Below, piece by piece: positions 1 to 8,095 of a stretch of DNA of 46,625 nt. Position numbers and translations under genes: made by a program. Source of the stretch: an uncultured Burkholderiales bacterium. GTDB lineage: Bacteria > Pseudomonadota > Gammaproteobacteria > Burkholderiales > Burkholderiaceae_C. Where the stretch lies: contig CAJAYT010000161.1 in the NCBI GenBank assembly GCA_903949285.1, forward strand, positions 1 through 46,625, written 5' to 3'. Under the pieces are notes generated by a model that was not told the origin of the DNA, searched no databases, and worked only from the letters and a program-made list of their open reading frames with translations. The stretch's first letter is position 1; each line of letters begins with the position of its first letter.

Positions 1-1
1 A

Positions 2-184
2 ATTCAGGAAAAAACCAGGCCTGACGGATTGGCCATTGTGATGGAGGCAACTCACTTTTGTATGACCTGGAGAGGCGTCAAGGATATGGACAGCAAGATG
101 ATCAATTCAGTGATGAGGGGTGCATTCTTAAAAGACCCAACACTGCGTCGCGAATTTCTTTCTCTCATCCCAGGTCGCAGCTGA
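2..184 (+). CDS. folE: GTP cyclohydrolase I, 3' end (partial)
   Basis: The window opens inside a reading frame that gives 60 residues and stops at a TGA at 182-184. The residues EATHFCMTWRGV, followed by NSVMRGAFLKD and a closing REFLSLIPGRS, match the C-terminal core of GTP cyclohydrolase I. That enzyme converts GTP to dihydroneopterin triphosphate, the first step of folate and pterin synthesis, as a cytoplasmic homodecamer. The Cys in FCMTWRGV sits where the family carries one of its zinc ligands. The 5' part, with the His and the other Cys ligand, lies outside the window. The frame is too short for standard ORF cut-offs. Identification rests on this tail only, but the motif is distinctive. 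Confidence 0.85.
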   Translation: MQEKTRPDGLAIVMEATHFCMTWRGVKDMDSKMINSVMRGAFLKDPTLRREFLSLIPGRS

Positions 185-261
185 TCATTCACACAGACTG
201 CATATAGTCACGAACTGGGACAGCGCTCGCAGTATTGGACTACCCTTAAATAGATGAATCA

Positions 262-1125
262 ATGCCAACTCTCATAGGCTGTGATTTCACCAGTCGTCCA
301 ACACGGCAAAAGCCGATCACGGTTGCAGTGGCAAGTGTTGACTTGCCAGAGTTCAGCGCTTCCCATAAGTCTGAAACGCTTGTTTTAAACACCATCCTAA
401 GGTTTGAGAACCTCATTGAATTTGAGCGTGCGATAAGCGCAGGCTCAACTTGCCTTAACGCAACTTGGATCGGTGGTTTTGATTTACCGTTTGGGCTTCC
501 CCGTGAACTCGTACAAACGCTTGGATGGCCTTTGCAGTGGGAGAGTTGTGTTCAACACTTTTGTACATTAGAGCGTGAGCACATCAGGGCGCTATTTAAG
601 AACTTTTGCGCTCAAAGGCCCGTTGGCTCTAAGTTTGCACACCGAGCAACAGACTATATCGCGCACTCAAGTCCCTCTATGAAATGGGTGAACCCGCCGG
701 TGACTTATATGCTGCACGCAGCAATGCCCGTATTACTCAGGGCTAACTTAACTCTGCCAGGCATGCGCGCAGGCGATCCTAATCGAGTTGGGTTGGAGAC
801 TTATCCTGCAATGTTGGCAAGAGAGATTATTGGTAATCACAGTTATAAGAGTGATGACAAGCTAAAACAAAATTTGGAACGTTACCAAGCAAGACAGGCC
901 ATTATTAACGCGCTTAGCTCAGGGCATTATTCGCTTGGCTTTAAATTAAAGGCTGGTCAGGCGCTGATAAGACAAATGCTTGAAGATGCAAGTGGCGATT
1001 CACTCGATGCTACTTTGTGCGCGGTCCAAGCGGCCTGGGGGGCCCAGCAATTTCATCAAGGCGATAGGGTGTATGGTCTTGATCCTTTAATGGATCCGCT
1101 TGAAGGTTGGATATTGACGTGTTGA
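262..1125 (+). CDS. DUF429 family protein (RNase H-like fold)
   Basis: A 287-residue soluble protein with the marks of the DUF429 family: an N-terminal GCDF strand motif, GGFDLPFGLPREL near residue 71, GLETYPAMLAREI near 175, and a C-terminal SLDATLCAVQAAW helix near 245. The acidic residues in these four motifs (D, D, E, D) are arranged like the metal-binding set of RNase H-like folds. Members are often called predicted nucleases, but no reaction is established that I can rely on. It lies 77 nt downstream of folE on the same strand and may share its transcript. The start ATG at 262 gives the expected N-terminal strand. The family call is firm; function is unknown. Confidence 0.72.
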   Translation: MPTLIGCDFTSRPTRQKPITVAVASVDLPEFSASHKSETLVLNTILRFENLIEFERAISAGSTCLNATWIGGFDLPFGLPRELVQTLGWPLQWESCVQHFCTLEREHIRALFKNFCAQRPVGSKFAHRATDYIAHSSPSMKWVNPPVTYMLHAAMPVLLRANLTLPGMRAGDPNRVGLETYPAMLAREIIGNHSYKSDDKLKQNLERYQARQAIINALSSGHYSLGFKLKAGQALIRQMLEDASGDSLDATLCAVQAAWGAQQFHQGDRVYGLDPLMDPLEGWILTC

Positions 1126-1180
1126 GTCGTTGAAAAATCAAGAAAAAATTCAGCAAGATTGAGGCTCTCAATGAAGATTC

Positions 1181-2035
1181 TCAATTCGCAGTTTTCTCGC
1201 TCCCAGTGTCCTCAGCACGCTCACAGCATACAGTGCACAAGGGGTTGCGTTTAAAGCCAATTTCCGTCCATTTAAACCGCAAAGCGTTGAACATAACGAG
1301 ACGACCTATTAGCGACTCACCCGTGCTTGTCAACATCTTTAAAGCCTCGTTCGCCTGTGCTGTACCGATGATGCCGACAAGAGGCGCAAATACTCCCATC
1401 GTCGAGCAGCTCGACTGCTCTGGCTCCTCATGGGGTGGGAAGAGACAAGCGTAGCAAGGAGAATCTGCGCGCCTAGTATCAAAAGTACTGAGTTGCCCGT
1501 CCATTTTCAGGGCTGACCCACTAATCAGTGGGATTTGTCTATGCGCGCAGGCAGCGTTAACGGCGTGCCTGGTTTTAAAGTTATCAGAGCAATCGAGCAC
1601 AATATCTACTGTGTGTGTAGAGTTTCGTTTGAAGGCTGCAGCTGTATTTTGAGGGTCGCTCGGTTGTGAGGATTGCGCAAGGGGGTGGAGCAATCGCTCG
1701 AGTAGCTCCCGCGTTGCACGGCCCTCGATAGCATCTACGACCACACTGGGATTGATAGCCAAGATTGCGCTTGCAAGTGAGCTTACCTTTGACTGATTGA
1801 TGCGATCCGTTGTGTGCGCAATTTGGCGTTGTAAGTTCGTGAGGTCCACGGTGTCATCATCGATTAGGGTGATTCGCCCAACCCCTGATGACGCCAAGTA
1901 CAGTGCTGCTGCGCAACCCAGTCCTCCAGCACCGACGATAACTGCGTGACTCAAGAGGAGTTTTTCTTGCCCCTCTATCCCAAGCTCGTGGAGTAAGATG
2001 TGGCGCGAGTAGCGCAACAACTCATCATCATTCAA
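1181..2035 (-). CDS. moeB: Molybdopterin-synthase adenylyltransferase / HesA-MoeB-ThiF family protein
   Basis: An E1-like activating enzyme that adenylates the C-terminal glycine of a ubiquitin-like sulfur carrier (MoaD, ThiS or similar). I chose a TTG start at 2035, giving 284 residues and the usual family N-terminus (NDDELLRYSRHILL). An AGGAG lies about 10 nt upstream, inside the end of ctpA. A longer frame to 2092 would overlap ctpA by 50 nt and add an unlikely basic leader. The ATP-binding GAGGLG is at residues 35-40, followed by NLQRQ. Two zinc-binding pairs, CYAC and CTVC, sit in the C-terminal half, and no rhodanese domain is attached. The start lies 7 nt after the ctpA stop, so the two genes are co-transcribed. 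Whether it serves molybdopterin, thiamine or another carrier cannot be told here. Confidence 0.85.
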   Translation of the reverse strand: MNDDELLRYSRHILLHELGIEGQEKLLLSHAVIVGAGGLGCAAALYLASSGVGRITLIDDDTVDLTNLQRQIAHTTDRINQSKVSSLASAILAINPSVVVDAIEGRATRELLERLLHPLAQSSQPSDPQNTAAAFKRNSTHTVDIVLDCSDNFKTRHAVNAACAHRQIPLISGSALKMDGQLSTFDTRRADSPCYACLFPPHEEPEQSSCSTMGVFAPLVGIIGTAQANEALKMLTSTGESLIGRLVMFNALRFKWTEIGFKRNPLCTVCCERAEDTGSEKTAN

Positions 2036-2042
2036 CTTGGGG

Positions 2043-3488
2043 TTACTCCTTTTTCTCAGCAGGACGCTCAGTTTGCGTTTTGCTGACAACAACAGCTTGA
2101 CCCTTTAAGCGGTTCAAGGCTTGTTGAAGTTGAAAGTCTTGAGCGGATCCGTACTCGGGGGGGCGGCGCTCGGCGGCAGGTTTCTTGGACTCTTCCTCGA
2201 GCTTTTGAATAGCCAGTTCACGTGCTTTGTCACGCAAAGGATCCTTCACCTCATTGCCTTGACCGCTATTAAGGTGTTTGTCTAGGTCTGCCTCACGAGT
2301 GCGCAGCACAGCGTAGGGGCTACCTTCTAGCGTCTCATCTACGAGCACGTCGGGTACTATGCCTTTAGCCTGAATGGAGCGACCGCTTGGCGTGTAATAG
2401 CGAGCGGTTGTGATTTTGAGTGCAGTGTCAGGACCTAGTGGGCGAACCGTTTGCACCGATCCTTTGCCAAAGGTTTGACTGCCCATGATGATCGCGCGTT
2501 TATGATCTTGCAGCGCACCTGCAACGATCTCACTTGCAGAGGCAGAGCCTTCGTTGACCAGGACAATCATTTTTAATTTCTTAAATGCGCCGTGAGTGCT
2601 CTCAGTGAGTTGAGAGATAGGGTCATCGTTGGCGCGGCGCTGATAGAACTCTGGTGACGCTTTGAAGGTAAATTTGCTGTCTGCAATTTGACCATTGGTT
2701 GAAACAATCGTTACGTTGTCTGGCAAGAATGCAGTAGATATAGCCACAGCAGAGTCCAATAGACCCCCTGGATCGTTGCGCAGATCTAGCACAACACCTT
2801 TCAAGTTGGGATCTTGTTTGTAGATGGCAATTAATTTTTGTGAGAAATCATCAACCGTTCTTTCTTGGAACTGGCTCAGTCGCACCCAAACAAATCCAGG
2901 CTCCACTTCTTTAGCCTTAACGCTGACGGTTTTAATCTCTTCTCGAATGATGGTGACCGGAAACGAGCGGCTCTCATCTTTTCTGAATATCGTTAAAACC
3001 ACTTTCGTGTTGGGCTCGCCGCGCATGCGCGATACGGCTTCATTCAGTGTTAAGCCTTTGACAGCAGTGTCATCAATTTTGGTGATGAGGTCGTTGGTTT
3101 TCATGCCTCCGCGGTCGGCGGGAGATCCCTCGATGGGAGAGACAACTTTGACCAAGCCGTCTTCCATCGTAATCTCGATACCAACACCTACAAATTTACC
3201 CGTTGTTCCTTCTCTGAACTCTTTGTAGCTTTTCTTATCAAAATACTGAGAATGAGGATCAAGGCTTGAGACCATACCGGAGATGGCGTCGGTGATTAAT
3301 TTTTTCTCATCAACCGGCTCGACATAATCGGATTTGATCATGCTAAAGACAGCTGCGAGTTGTTGAAGTTCCTCCAGGGGCAAGGGCGTCATGTTGGCGC
3401 GAGCAACGGTTTGCAAAGAAATCGTAGTTAAAGCCCCAGCAAGAACTCCAACACTTAACCAACCGACTATTTTGAATTTTTGACCCAT
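2043..3488 (-). CDS. ctpA: Carboxy-terminal processing protease, S41 family
   Basis: A 481-residue periplasmic serine protease that trims or degrades envelope proteins from their C-termini. It opens with a membrane-spanning signal (residues 8-30). A PDZ domain spans about 95-180 (KFVGVGIEI, EGSPADRGG), then the S41 catalytic domain. S317 (in GSASASEIVAGAL) and K342 (in QTFGKGSVQ) are spaced 25 residues apart, as in the Ser-Lys dyad of plant and bacterial CtpA. The C-terminus is a charged Lys/Glu-rich tail. It follows gpmA on the same strand with a gap of about 130 nt and is followed 7 nt later by moeB, an order often seen in betaproteobacteria. A GAGG lies 4-5 nt before the ATG. Confidence 0.93.
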   Translation of the reverse strand: MGQKFKIVGWLSVGVLAGALTTISLQTVARANMTPLPLEELQQLAAVFSMIKSDYVEPVDEKKLITDAISGMVSSLDPHSQYFDKKSYKEFREGTTGKFVGVGIEITMEDGLVKVVSPIEGSPADRGGMKTNDLITKIDDTAVKGLTLNEAVSRMRGEPNTKVVLTIFRKDESRSFPVTIIREEIKTVSVKAKEVEPGFVWVRLSQFQERTVDDFSQKLIAIYKQDPNLKGVVLDLRNDPGGLLDSAVAISTAFLPDNVTIVSTNGQIADSKFTFKASPEFYQRRANDDPISQLTESTHGAFKKLKMIVLVNEGSASASEIVAGALQDHKRAIIMGSQTFGKGSVQTVRPLGPDTALKITTARYYTPSGRSIQAKGIVPDVLVDETLEGSPYAVLRTREADLDKHLNSGQGNEVKDPLRDKARELAIQKLEEESKKPAAERRPPEYGSAQDFQLQQALNRLKGQAVVVSKTQTERPAEKKE

Positions 3489-3617
3489 GATGCCTCAGTA
3501 ATAATGCGAGGAAATAAATAATGCCCAAGTGCCAGATTTTACTCTAACGCTTGTTTTAGTTGGAGAAATTTAACCCTAAAGTCGTATAGATTTAAGTTTA
3601 TCCAGGCACACCTGAGC

Positions 3618-4310
3618 TTAACTTTCTAAATAATAGTGCTTTAAAGGCTTTAAATCTTCACTAAGCTCATAGACGAGAGGCGTGCCGTTAGGGATATTTA
3701 AGCCAACGATATCTTGCTCGGACACGTTATCTAGGTATTTGATTAGGGCTCGGATCGAATTGCCGTGAGCCACGATGACAGGTTTTTTGCCCGCTTTGAG
3801 TGCAGGTGCTATCGATTCGTTCCAAAGGGGCAGTACCCTGGCGACAGTGTCCTTAAGGCATTCTGTGAGCGGGAAATCCTCAGGCTTTAACCGAGCGTAT
3901 CTGGGGTCTTCGCGTTCAGTTTTGGCGATTTCTGGACTCATGGGGGGAGGGGGAACATCGTAACTCCTTCTCCAAGCCAGGACCTGCGCGTCACCGTATT
4001 TGGCGGCGGTCTCCGCCTTGTTAAGCCCTTGCAGTCCCCCGTAGTGGCGCTCATTAAGGCGCCATGAGTTCACAACTGGTAACCAGGGACGATCGGCGCC
4101 GTCAAGCACCTCCCAAAGGGTATGAACTGCACGTTTAAGGACGCTCGTGTATGCAATGTCGAATTCAAACTGGTGTTTTTTGAGAAGCTCTCCAGCTGTT
4201 TGAGCCTGAGTCACGCCTTTAGGGGTTAAATCAACGTCTACCCATCCGGTAAAGCGGTTTTCAAGATTCCAGGTCGATTCGCCGTGACGGATAAGTACCA
4301 ACTTATGCAT
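3618..4310 (-). CDS. gpmA: 2,3-bisphosphoglycerate-dependent phosphoglycerate mutase
   Basis: Interconverts 3- and 2-phosphoglycerate in glycolysis and gluconeogenesis, in the cytoplasm. The 230-residue length is standard. The phosphohistidine motif RHGES places the catalytic His at residue 9. E87 lies in [11 protein letters not shown], and the second His is H182 in [11 protein letters not shown], completing the active site. The gene diverges from the rhodanese gene across a 125-nt AT-rich spacer that must hold promoters for both. ctpA follows on the same strand. Nothing unusual in the coding sequence. Confidence 0.97.
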   Translation of the reverse strand: MHKLVLIRHGESTWNLENRFTGWVDVDLTPKGVTQAQTAGELLKKHQFEFDIAYTSVLKRAVHTLWEVLDGADRPWLPVVNSWRLNERHYGGLQGLNKAETAAKYGDAQVLAWRRSYDVPPPPMSPEIAKTEREDPRYARLKPEDFPLTECLKDTVARVLPLWNESIAPALKAGKKPVIVAHGNSIRALIKYLDNVSEQDIVGLNIPNGTPLVYELSEDLKPLKHYYLES

Positions 4311-4435
4311 AGTGTTCTTGGGTTGAGGGTTTGAAAGGTTGAGGAAAGACGGATGTATTTAACCATCCATAAGAAAGTTTGTGACAATTATTTTAAAATA
4401 AACGAGAATGCGATAGTTTAATCAAAGGATTTCAA

Positions 4436-4843
4436 GTGAAATTTATCATCGACAACTGGATGCTCTTTAGCATTGCGCTTCTTTCAGGTTTTTTGCTATT
4501 GTTACCTATTATCCAAACCGGGATGACGCAGGGTATATCTACTGCTGAAGCGGTTTTGATGATGAACCGCGAAAAAGCGGTGGTGATTGATCTGAGTGAA
4601 CCAGCTGAGTTTGAGCTTGGCCATCCGGTGGGTGCTATCAATCTGAGCCTCAACGCACTGGAGACCGAGTTGAATAAGCATGTCACAGATAAATCTCGAC
4701 CGCTCATTTTCTTTTGCCAAACGGGGGGTGTCTCCGTAAAGGGCGTTGTGGCTGCTCAAAAACTTGGTTTTACCAAGGTGTTCCTCCTCGGCGGCGGCCT
4801 AAAGAGCTGGAAAGAAGCAAATTTACCGCTTCAAAAAGCTTGA
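4436..4843 (+). CDS. Membrane-anchored rhodanese-like protein
   Basis: A 135-residue protein with one N-terminal membrane segment (about residues 8-27) and a single rhodanese domain. C94 starts the active-site loop CQTGGVS, so a sulfurtransferase activity with a Cys persulfide is possible. The orientation of the helix cannot be fixed from sequence alone. The GTG start at 4436 has AAGGA 6 nt upstream. It heads a plus-strand run rhodanese-grxC-secB-gpsA with short spacers, an order common in beta- and gammaproteobacteria (compare E. coli yibN-grxC-secB-gpsA). The sulfur donor and acceptor are unknown. Confidence 0.88.
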   Translation: MKFIIDNWMLFSIALLSGFLLLLPIIQTGMTQGISTAEAVLMMNREKAVVIDLSEPAEFELGHPVGAINLSLNALETELNKHVTDKSRPLIFFCQTGGVSVKGVVAAQKLGFTKVFLLGGGLKSWKEANLPLQKA

Positions 4844-4882
4844 TCAATCTTCCATTTTTTACACCCAAAAAACACTTAGCCT

Positions 4883-5143
4883 ATGCCCTCCGTCAAAATG
4901 TACACAACCGCAGTTTGCCCCTATTGCATTAGGGCCAAGCAGTTTTTGAAATCCAAGGGAGTCGATCTAATTGAGGAGATCCGGATCGACCTTCACCCGG
5001 ATCAACGGGACCACATGATGGCGGTCACTGGGCGCAGAACCGTGCCCCAAATCTTCATTGGTGAGCACCATGTGGGCGGTTGTGATGATTTAATCGCTCT
5101 AGACAGTCAAGGTGGACTTGCGCCGCTACTCCAGGCCAGTTGA
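4883..5143 (+). CDS. grxC: Glutaredoxin 3
   Basis: A small (86-residue) cytoplasmic thiol-disulfide oxidoreductase that uses glutathione to reduce disulfides. The active-site motif CPYC is at residues 12-15. The cis-proline TVPQIFI and the glutathione-binding GGCDDL follow in the expected places. It lies 39 nt after the rhodanese gene. A terminator-like hairpin stands between it and secB, so it may be the last gene of the first transcript, with some read-through into secB. Confidence 0.95.
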   Translation: MPSVKMYTTAVCPYCIRAKQFLKSKGVDLIEEIRIDLHPDQRDHMMAVTGRRTVPQIFIGEHHVGGCDDLIALDSQGGLAPLLQAS

Positions 5144-5190
5144 TCTCAAACTTGTAGCCCAAGTGAGATTGGAATTTTGGGTGCTTAGTC

Positions 5191-5199
5191 TGAGATAAT
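5191..5199 (+). promoter_or_regulatory. Possible extended -10 promoter for secB
   Basis: TGAGATAAT matches an extended -10 element (TGn followed by GATAAT). A weak TTGGAA lies about 19 nt upstream. It would give a secB leader of roughly 85 nt containing the hairpin at 5237-5267. Inferred from sequence only. Confidence 0.35.
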
Positions 5200-5236
5200 A
5201 TGTGCTATTTACTTTTGGCGTGATGCCATTTGCAAC

Positions 5237-5270
5237 AACCCGCTTTGGAATGCCTCTAAAGCGGGTTTTT
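5237..5270 (+). terminator. Intrinsic terminator or attenuator between grxC and secB
   Basis: AACCCGCTTT (5237-5246) pairs perfectly with AAAGCGGGTT (5258-5267) across an 11-nt loop, and the right arm runs into TTTTT (5266-5270). It has intrinsic terminator form, but it ends only about 22 nt before the secB ATG. It may end grxC transcripts or act in the secB leader. Confidence 0.7.
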
Positions 5271-5292
5271 AATGAATTATCAGGAACTTTAT

Positions 5293-5745
5293 ATGTCCGA
5301 ATCTGATCAAGCAACACCAGTCTTTGCAATTCAACGCGTTTACTTAAAAGACTTGTCTTTGGAGCAGCCTAATTCTCCTGGTATTTTTACGGCTCAAGAC
5401 ACCCCCTCAGTCGATATCAAGTTAGGTCTTGGCGCTGAGCATATCGTCCCCGGCATCATGGAGGTTACTGTGACGGCGACCATAACCGCGACAGTTCAAG
5501 ATAAGACGCTTTATTTGGTAGAGGCCAAACAAGCCGCTATTTTTGAGATCCGTAACATTCCCGAAGAGCACATCGATCCCATCATCGGCATACAGTGCCC
5601 ACAGATTATTTATCCCTACCTTCGCGCCAACGTGGCGGATGTCATCCAGCGTGCAGGCTTTGCACCCGTGCATCTGACTGAAATTAATTTCCAAAGCATG
5701 TACGAGCAACAGCGTGCTCATTCACAGTCTGAGATAACTCAATAG
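5293..5745 (+). CDS. secB: Protein-export chaperone SecB
   Basis: A 150-residue cytoplasmic tetrameric chaperone that keeps preproteins unfolded and hands them to SecA. I prefer the ATG at 5293 ([20 protein letters not shown]) over an in-frame ATG at 5272, because AGGA stands 7 nt before it and the N-terminus then matches the family. The conserved [15 protein letters not shown] and [20 protein letters not shown] blocks are present. The C-terminus is short and polar, as expected for the SecA-binding tail. It lies between grxC and gpsA. Confidence 0.96.
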   Translation: MSESDQATPVFAIQRVYLKDLSLEQPNSPGIFTAQDTPSVDIKLGLGAEHIVPGIMEVTVTATITATVQDKTLYLVEAKQAAIFEIRNIPEEHIDPIIGIQCPQIIYPYLRANVADVIQRAGFAPVHLTEINFQSMYEQQRAHSQSEITQ

Positions 5746-5764
5746 AAGAAGCGAGATCTTTTAA

Positions 5765-6850
5765 ATGAAGATCGCAGTACTTGGAGCAGGCGCGTGGGGG
5801 ACTGCACTGGCCTTGCAAGCAAGTGCAAGGCACAGTGTGACCTTATGGGCCAGAAGTACTGAGCACGCTGCAGATATGCAGGCCATGAGGAATAACAATA
5901 AATACCTCTGTGGCTACGCCTTTCCTGAGTCTTTGAGAGTCTCCTGCGAGCCATTGGCGGCATGGCTAGGTGAGTTTGATCTCATCATTATTGCGACACC
6001 TATGTCTGCATTGAGATGGATACTCACACAATTATCAAATTTATTGATTCAAGTACCAGTTGTTTGGCTTTGCAAGGGCTTTGAGGCTCCACAGGCATTT
6101 AGCGAGTCCGGCGCTGGTGAGCGCCCGACAGCGCAGGTCCACCAAGGTCTCTTAGCGCATGAGATTTTGGCAAGCATAGCCCCCAATTTGACGGCAGGTG
6201 TTTTGAGTGGGCCAAGCTTTGCGCAAGAAGTTGCCAGCTCCCAGCCCACCGCTTTGGTTGCCGCAAGCTCGAACCCTCAGGTTCGCCGCGTATTGGTTGA
6301 TGCGTTTCACACCGATAAGTTGCGGATTTACTCTAGTGATGATTTGATTGGAGTAGAGGTAGGCGGGGCTGTTAAAAACGTATTGGCAATTGCCACAGGT
6401 CTGTGTGATGGTTTGGAGTTAGGGTTAAACGCACGCGCTGCGCTGATCACCCGCGGTTTGTCCGAAATGACTGCCCTGGGTGTGGCACTGGGCGCAAAGT
6501 CCCACACCTTTATGGGACTCAGTGGGTTGGGGGACTTGGTCTTGACAACGACGGGGGACTTGTCTCGAAATAGGAGGGTTGGACTGTGCTTAGCCAAAGG
6601 CATGAGCTTGCAAGAGACTCTAGACTCCCTCGGACACGTTGCAGAGGGGGTTTACTCTGCACTCACGGTCACTCAAAGGGCCGCGCAAGTGGGCGTTGAA
6701 ATGCCTATTTCAAGTGCTGTTGTCGGCTTGCTCCAGGGGAGCTTAAAGGTGTCGCAAGTCGTAGCTCATTTGATGGGTAGAAGCGCTAAAGACGAGGCCT
6801 TGGATATGAATTCACATTCGAATGTACATTCCAAAAAATCTACCACCTAA
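5765..6850 (+). CDS. gpsA: Glycerol-3-phosphate dehydrogenase [NAD(P)+]
   Basis: Makes sn-glycerol 3-phosphate from dihydroxyacetone phosphate for phospholipid synthesis. The nucleotide-binding motif [10 protein letters not shown] is at residues 7-16. [17 protein letters not shown] carries the catalytic Lys, and [11 protein letters not shown] follows. At 361 residues it is somewhat longer than the usual 330-340. The extra residues are a polar tail ([12 protein letters not shown]). It is the last gene of the plus-strand run after secB (19-nt gap). Its stop codon sits in a hairpin that serves as terminator for scpA on the other strand. Confidence 0.95.
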   Translation: MKIAVLGAGAWGTALALQASARHSVTLWARSTEHAADMQAMRNNNKYLCGYAFPESLRVSCEPLAAWLGEFDLIIIATPMSALRWILTQLSNLLIQVPVVWLCKGFEAPQAFSESGAGERPTAQVHQGLLAHEILASIAPNLTAGVLSGPSFAQEVASSQPTALVAASSNPQVRRVLVDAFHTDKLRIYSSDDLIGVEVGGAVKNVLAIATGLCDGLELGLNARAALITRGLSEMTALGVALGAKSHTFMGLSGLGDLVLTTTGDLSRNRRVGLCLAKGMSLQETLDSLGHVAEGVYSALTVTQRAAQVGVEMPISSAVVGLLQGSLKVSQVVAHLMGRSAKDEALDMNSHSNVHSKKSTT

Positions 6851-6858
6851 GCGGTGGT
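6833..6858 (-). terminator. Intrinsic terminator of the DUF3460-scpA operon
   Basis: Read on the minus strand, ACCACC (6858-6853), a 5-nt loop and GGTGGT (6847-6842) are followed by AGATTTTTT. The U-tract complements the six A bases at 6833-6838. The element lies inside the last codons and stop of gpsA, so the two convergent units share this DNA. Confidence 0.6.
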
Positions 6859-6894
6859 GATTTAAAAACTGGCTGGGTGAGCTTCTTAAGTAAA

Positions 6895-7746
6895 CTAGGA
6901 CGTTGAGAACGTCAAGCGAACATAAATAGGTGCATAGACCTCGGCTTGTGTGATCTCAATTAATGTTTCTTTGGCTAGTTCCAAAAGGGCAACAAAAGTA
7001 ACCACCACAGTAGAGACGCCTTTGCTGGCATCAAATAGGTCTTCAAACTGAACAAAGCGCTGGCCTTGAAGTTTTTTAATGACCAAACTCATATGCTCAC
7101 GAACTGATAGCTCTTCGCGTGCAATTTTGTGATGCTGAACTAATTTGGCCCGTTTAAGAATGTCCGCCCAGGCCTGTTGTAACTCAGTGATTTCTACGTG
7201 AGGGAAGCGGGGTTGTAGGGACTGTTCAATGAAGATGTGCGCCTTCAAGAAATCACGTCCGTACTGAGGAATTTGGGTCAACTGGGCAGCCCCCAGTTTA
7301 ATTTGTTCGTACTCTAGGAGTCTTCGCACCAGCTCAGCTCTTGGATCCTCCGCCTCTTCGCCTTCAGCAACTTTCTTAGGTGGTAAAAGCATTCTGGACT
7401 TGATCTCAATGATCATGGCCGCCATGAGCAAGTATTCTGCGGCCAGTTCTAAATTGGAGTTTCTGATTTCCTCGATATAACTAAGATACTGGCGCGTTAA
7501 AGCAGCCATAGGAATGTCTAGGATATTGAAGTTTTGTTTGCGAATTAAGTAAAGCAACAAATCTAGGGGACCTTGGAAGGCCTCTAGAAAAATCTCAAGC
7601 GCGTCCGGAGGAATATATAAATCTTGGGGAAGCGAGAAAAGCGGCTCACCGTACAGGCGTGCAACTGCAACATGGTCGATCACTTCAACCATGCCTGAGG
7701 CGCTCATCGCTTGCTCAGAGGAGGGGGGGAGGACAGTCGTGCTCAC
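6895..7746 (-). CDS. scpA: Segregation and condensation protein A
   Basis: The kleisin subunit of the SMC-ScpAB complex, which compacts and segregates the chromosome. The 283-residue protein has the hallmark N-terminal FQGPLDLLLYLIRKQNFNILDIP (about residues 54-76), the AAEYLLMAAMIIEIKSRMLLP helix region, and a C-terminal winged-helix segment (VTFVALLELAKETLIEI). The GTG start at 7746 overlaps the stop of the DUF3460 gene (GTGA), so translation is coupled. The first 35 residues are poorly conserved, so a later start is possible. No scpB is in the window. Confidence 0.92.
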   Translation of the reverse strand: MSTTVLPPSSEQAMSASGMVEVIDHVAVARLYGEPLFSLPQDLYIPPDALEIFLEAFQGPLDLLLYLIRKQNFNILDIPMAALTRQYLSYIEEIRNSNLELAAEYLLMAAMIIEIKSRMLLPPKKVAEGEEAEDPRAELVRRLLEYEQIKLGAAQLTQIPQYGRDFLKAHIFIEQSLQPRFPHVEITELQQAWADILKRAKLVQHHKIAREELSVREHMSLVIKKLQGQRFVQFEDLFDASKGVSTVVVTFVALLELAKETLIEITQAEVYAPIYVRLTFSTS

Positions 7747-7946
7747 GAACCGTTTTGGTAGACGTAGGGCTTTTGTGGTACCCGTGCAGCAGAGAACTCC
7801 TTAAGAGAATCACGATCGATTTTGTGATCCCACAAAAGCGCACGGCCCTGGCGTTGCTCGGACTCGAGCTCGGGGCGGGAGGCTTTTAGCTTTTGGATAA
7901 ATTGCGTTGTATCTGACTGATAGTCAGCGCGTCTGAAAAAGGGCAT
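7743..7946 (-). CDS. DUF3460 family small protein
   Basis: A 67-residue basic protein beginning MPFFRRADYQSDTTQFI, with GRALLWDHKID in the middle. This is the pattern of the DUF3460 family, which I know mainly from Burkholderiales, where it commonly sits just before scpA. No function is known to me. It overlaps scpA by 4 nt. Codon use looks like its neighbours, so it is a real gene rather than a shadow frame. Confidence 0.82.
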   Translation of the reverse strand: MPFFRRADYQSDTTQFIQKLKASRPELESEQRQGRALLWDHKIDRDSLKEFSAARVPQKPYVYQNGS

Positions 7947-8014
7947 ATTAATTTACTCTGTGCTTGACATTCCTATTCTACAGGGAAGGAGGATTTGTAC
8001 CGTTAAAAGTTAAT

Positions 8015-8054
8015 CGCAGAGAGACGTAAAGATGCCGCAAAGAGCCGCAAAAAG
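8015..8054. repeat. Phased CGCAAAGA-like degenerate repeat
   Basis: Four related octamers start at 8015 (CGCAGAGA), 8025 (CGTAAAGA), 8036 (CGCAAAGA) and 8046 (CGCAAAAA), spaced 10-11 bp, about one helical turn. They are preceded by GTTAAAAGTTAAT and run into the left arm of the sulP terminator. No protein is encoded here. Similar CGCAAAGA strings occur between genes in many unrelated bacteria; their role is unknown to me. Confidence 0.55.
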
Positions 8055-8094
8055 CCCCTCAGTGTGTGATTTTCTGGATTCTGAGGCTTTTTTT
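8049..8094 (-). terminator. Intrinsic terminator downstream of sulP (bidirectional form)
   Basis: AGCCCCTCAG (8053-8062) pairs with CTGAGGCT (8081-8088) with one bulge and an 18-nt loop. It is flanked by an A-run on the left (8049-8053) and a T-run on the right (8088-8094). It follows sulP directly on the minus strand and would also stop plus-strand transcripts. Confidence 0.7.
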
Positions 8095-8095
8095 A

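Noticed and set aside
6820..6831. Palindrome GAATGTACATTC near the end of gpsA
   Set aside because: It lies in coding sequence at the polar tail and has no further context; probably chance.
7964..7992. Promoter from TTGACA at 7964 on the plus strand
   Set aside because: No -10 follows at the proper distance and no plus-strand gene lies downstream.
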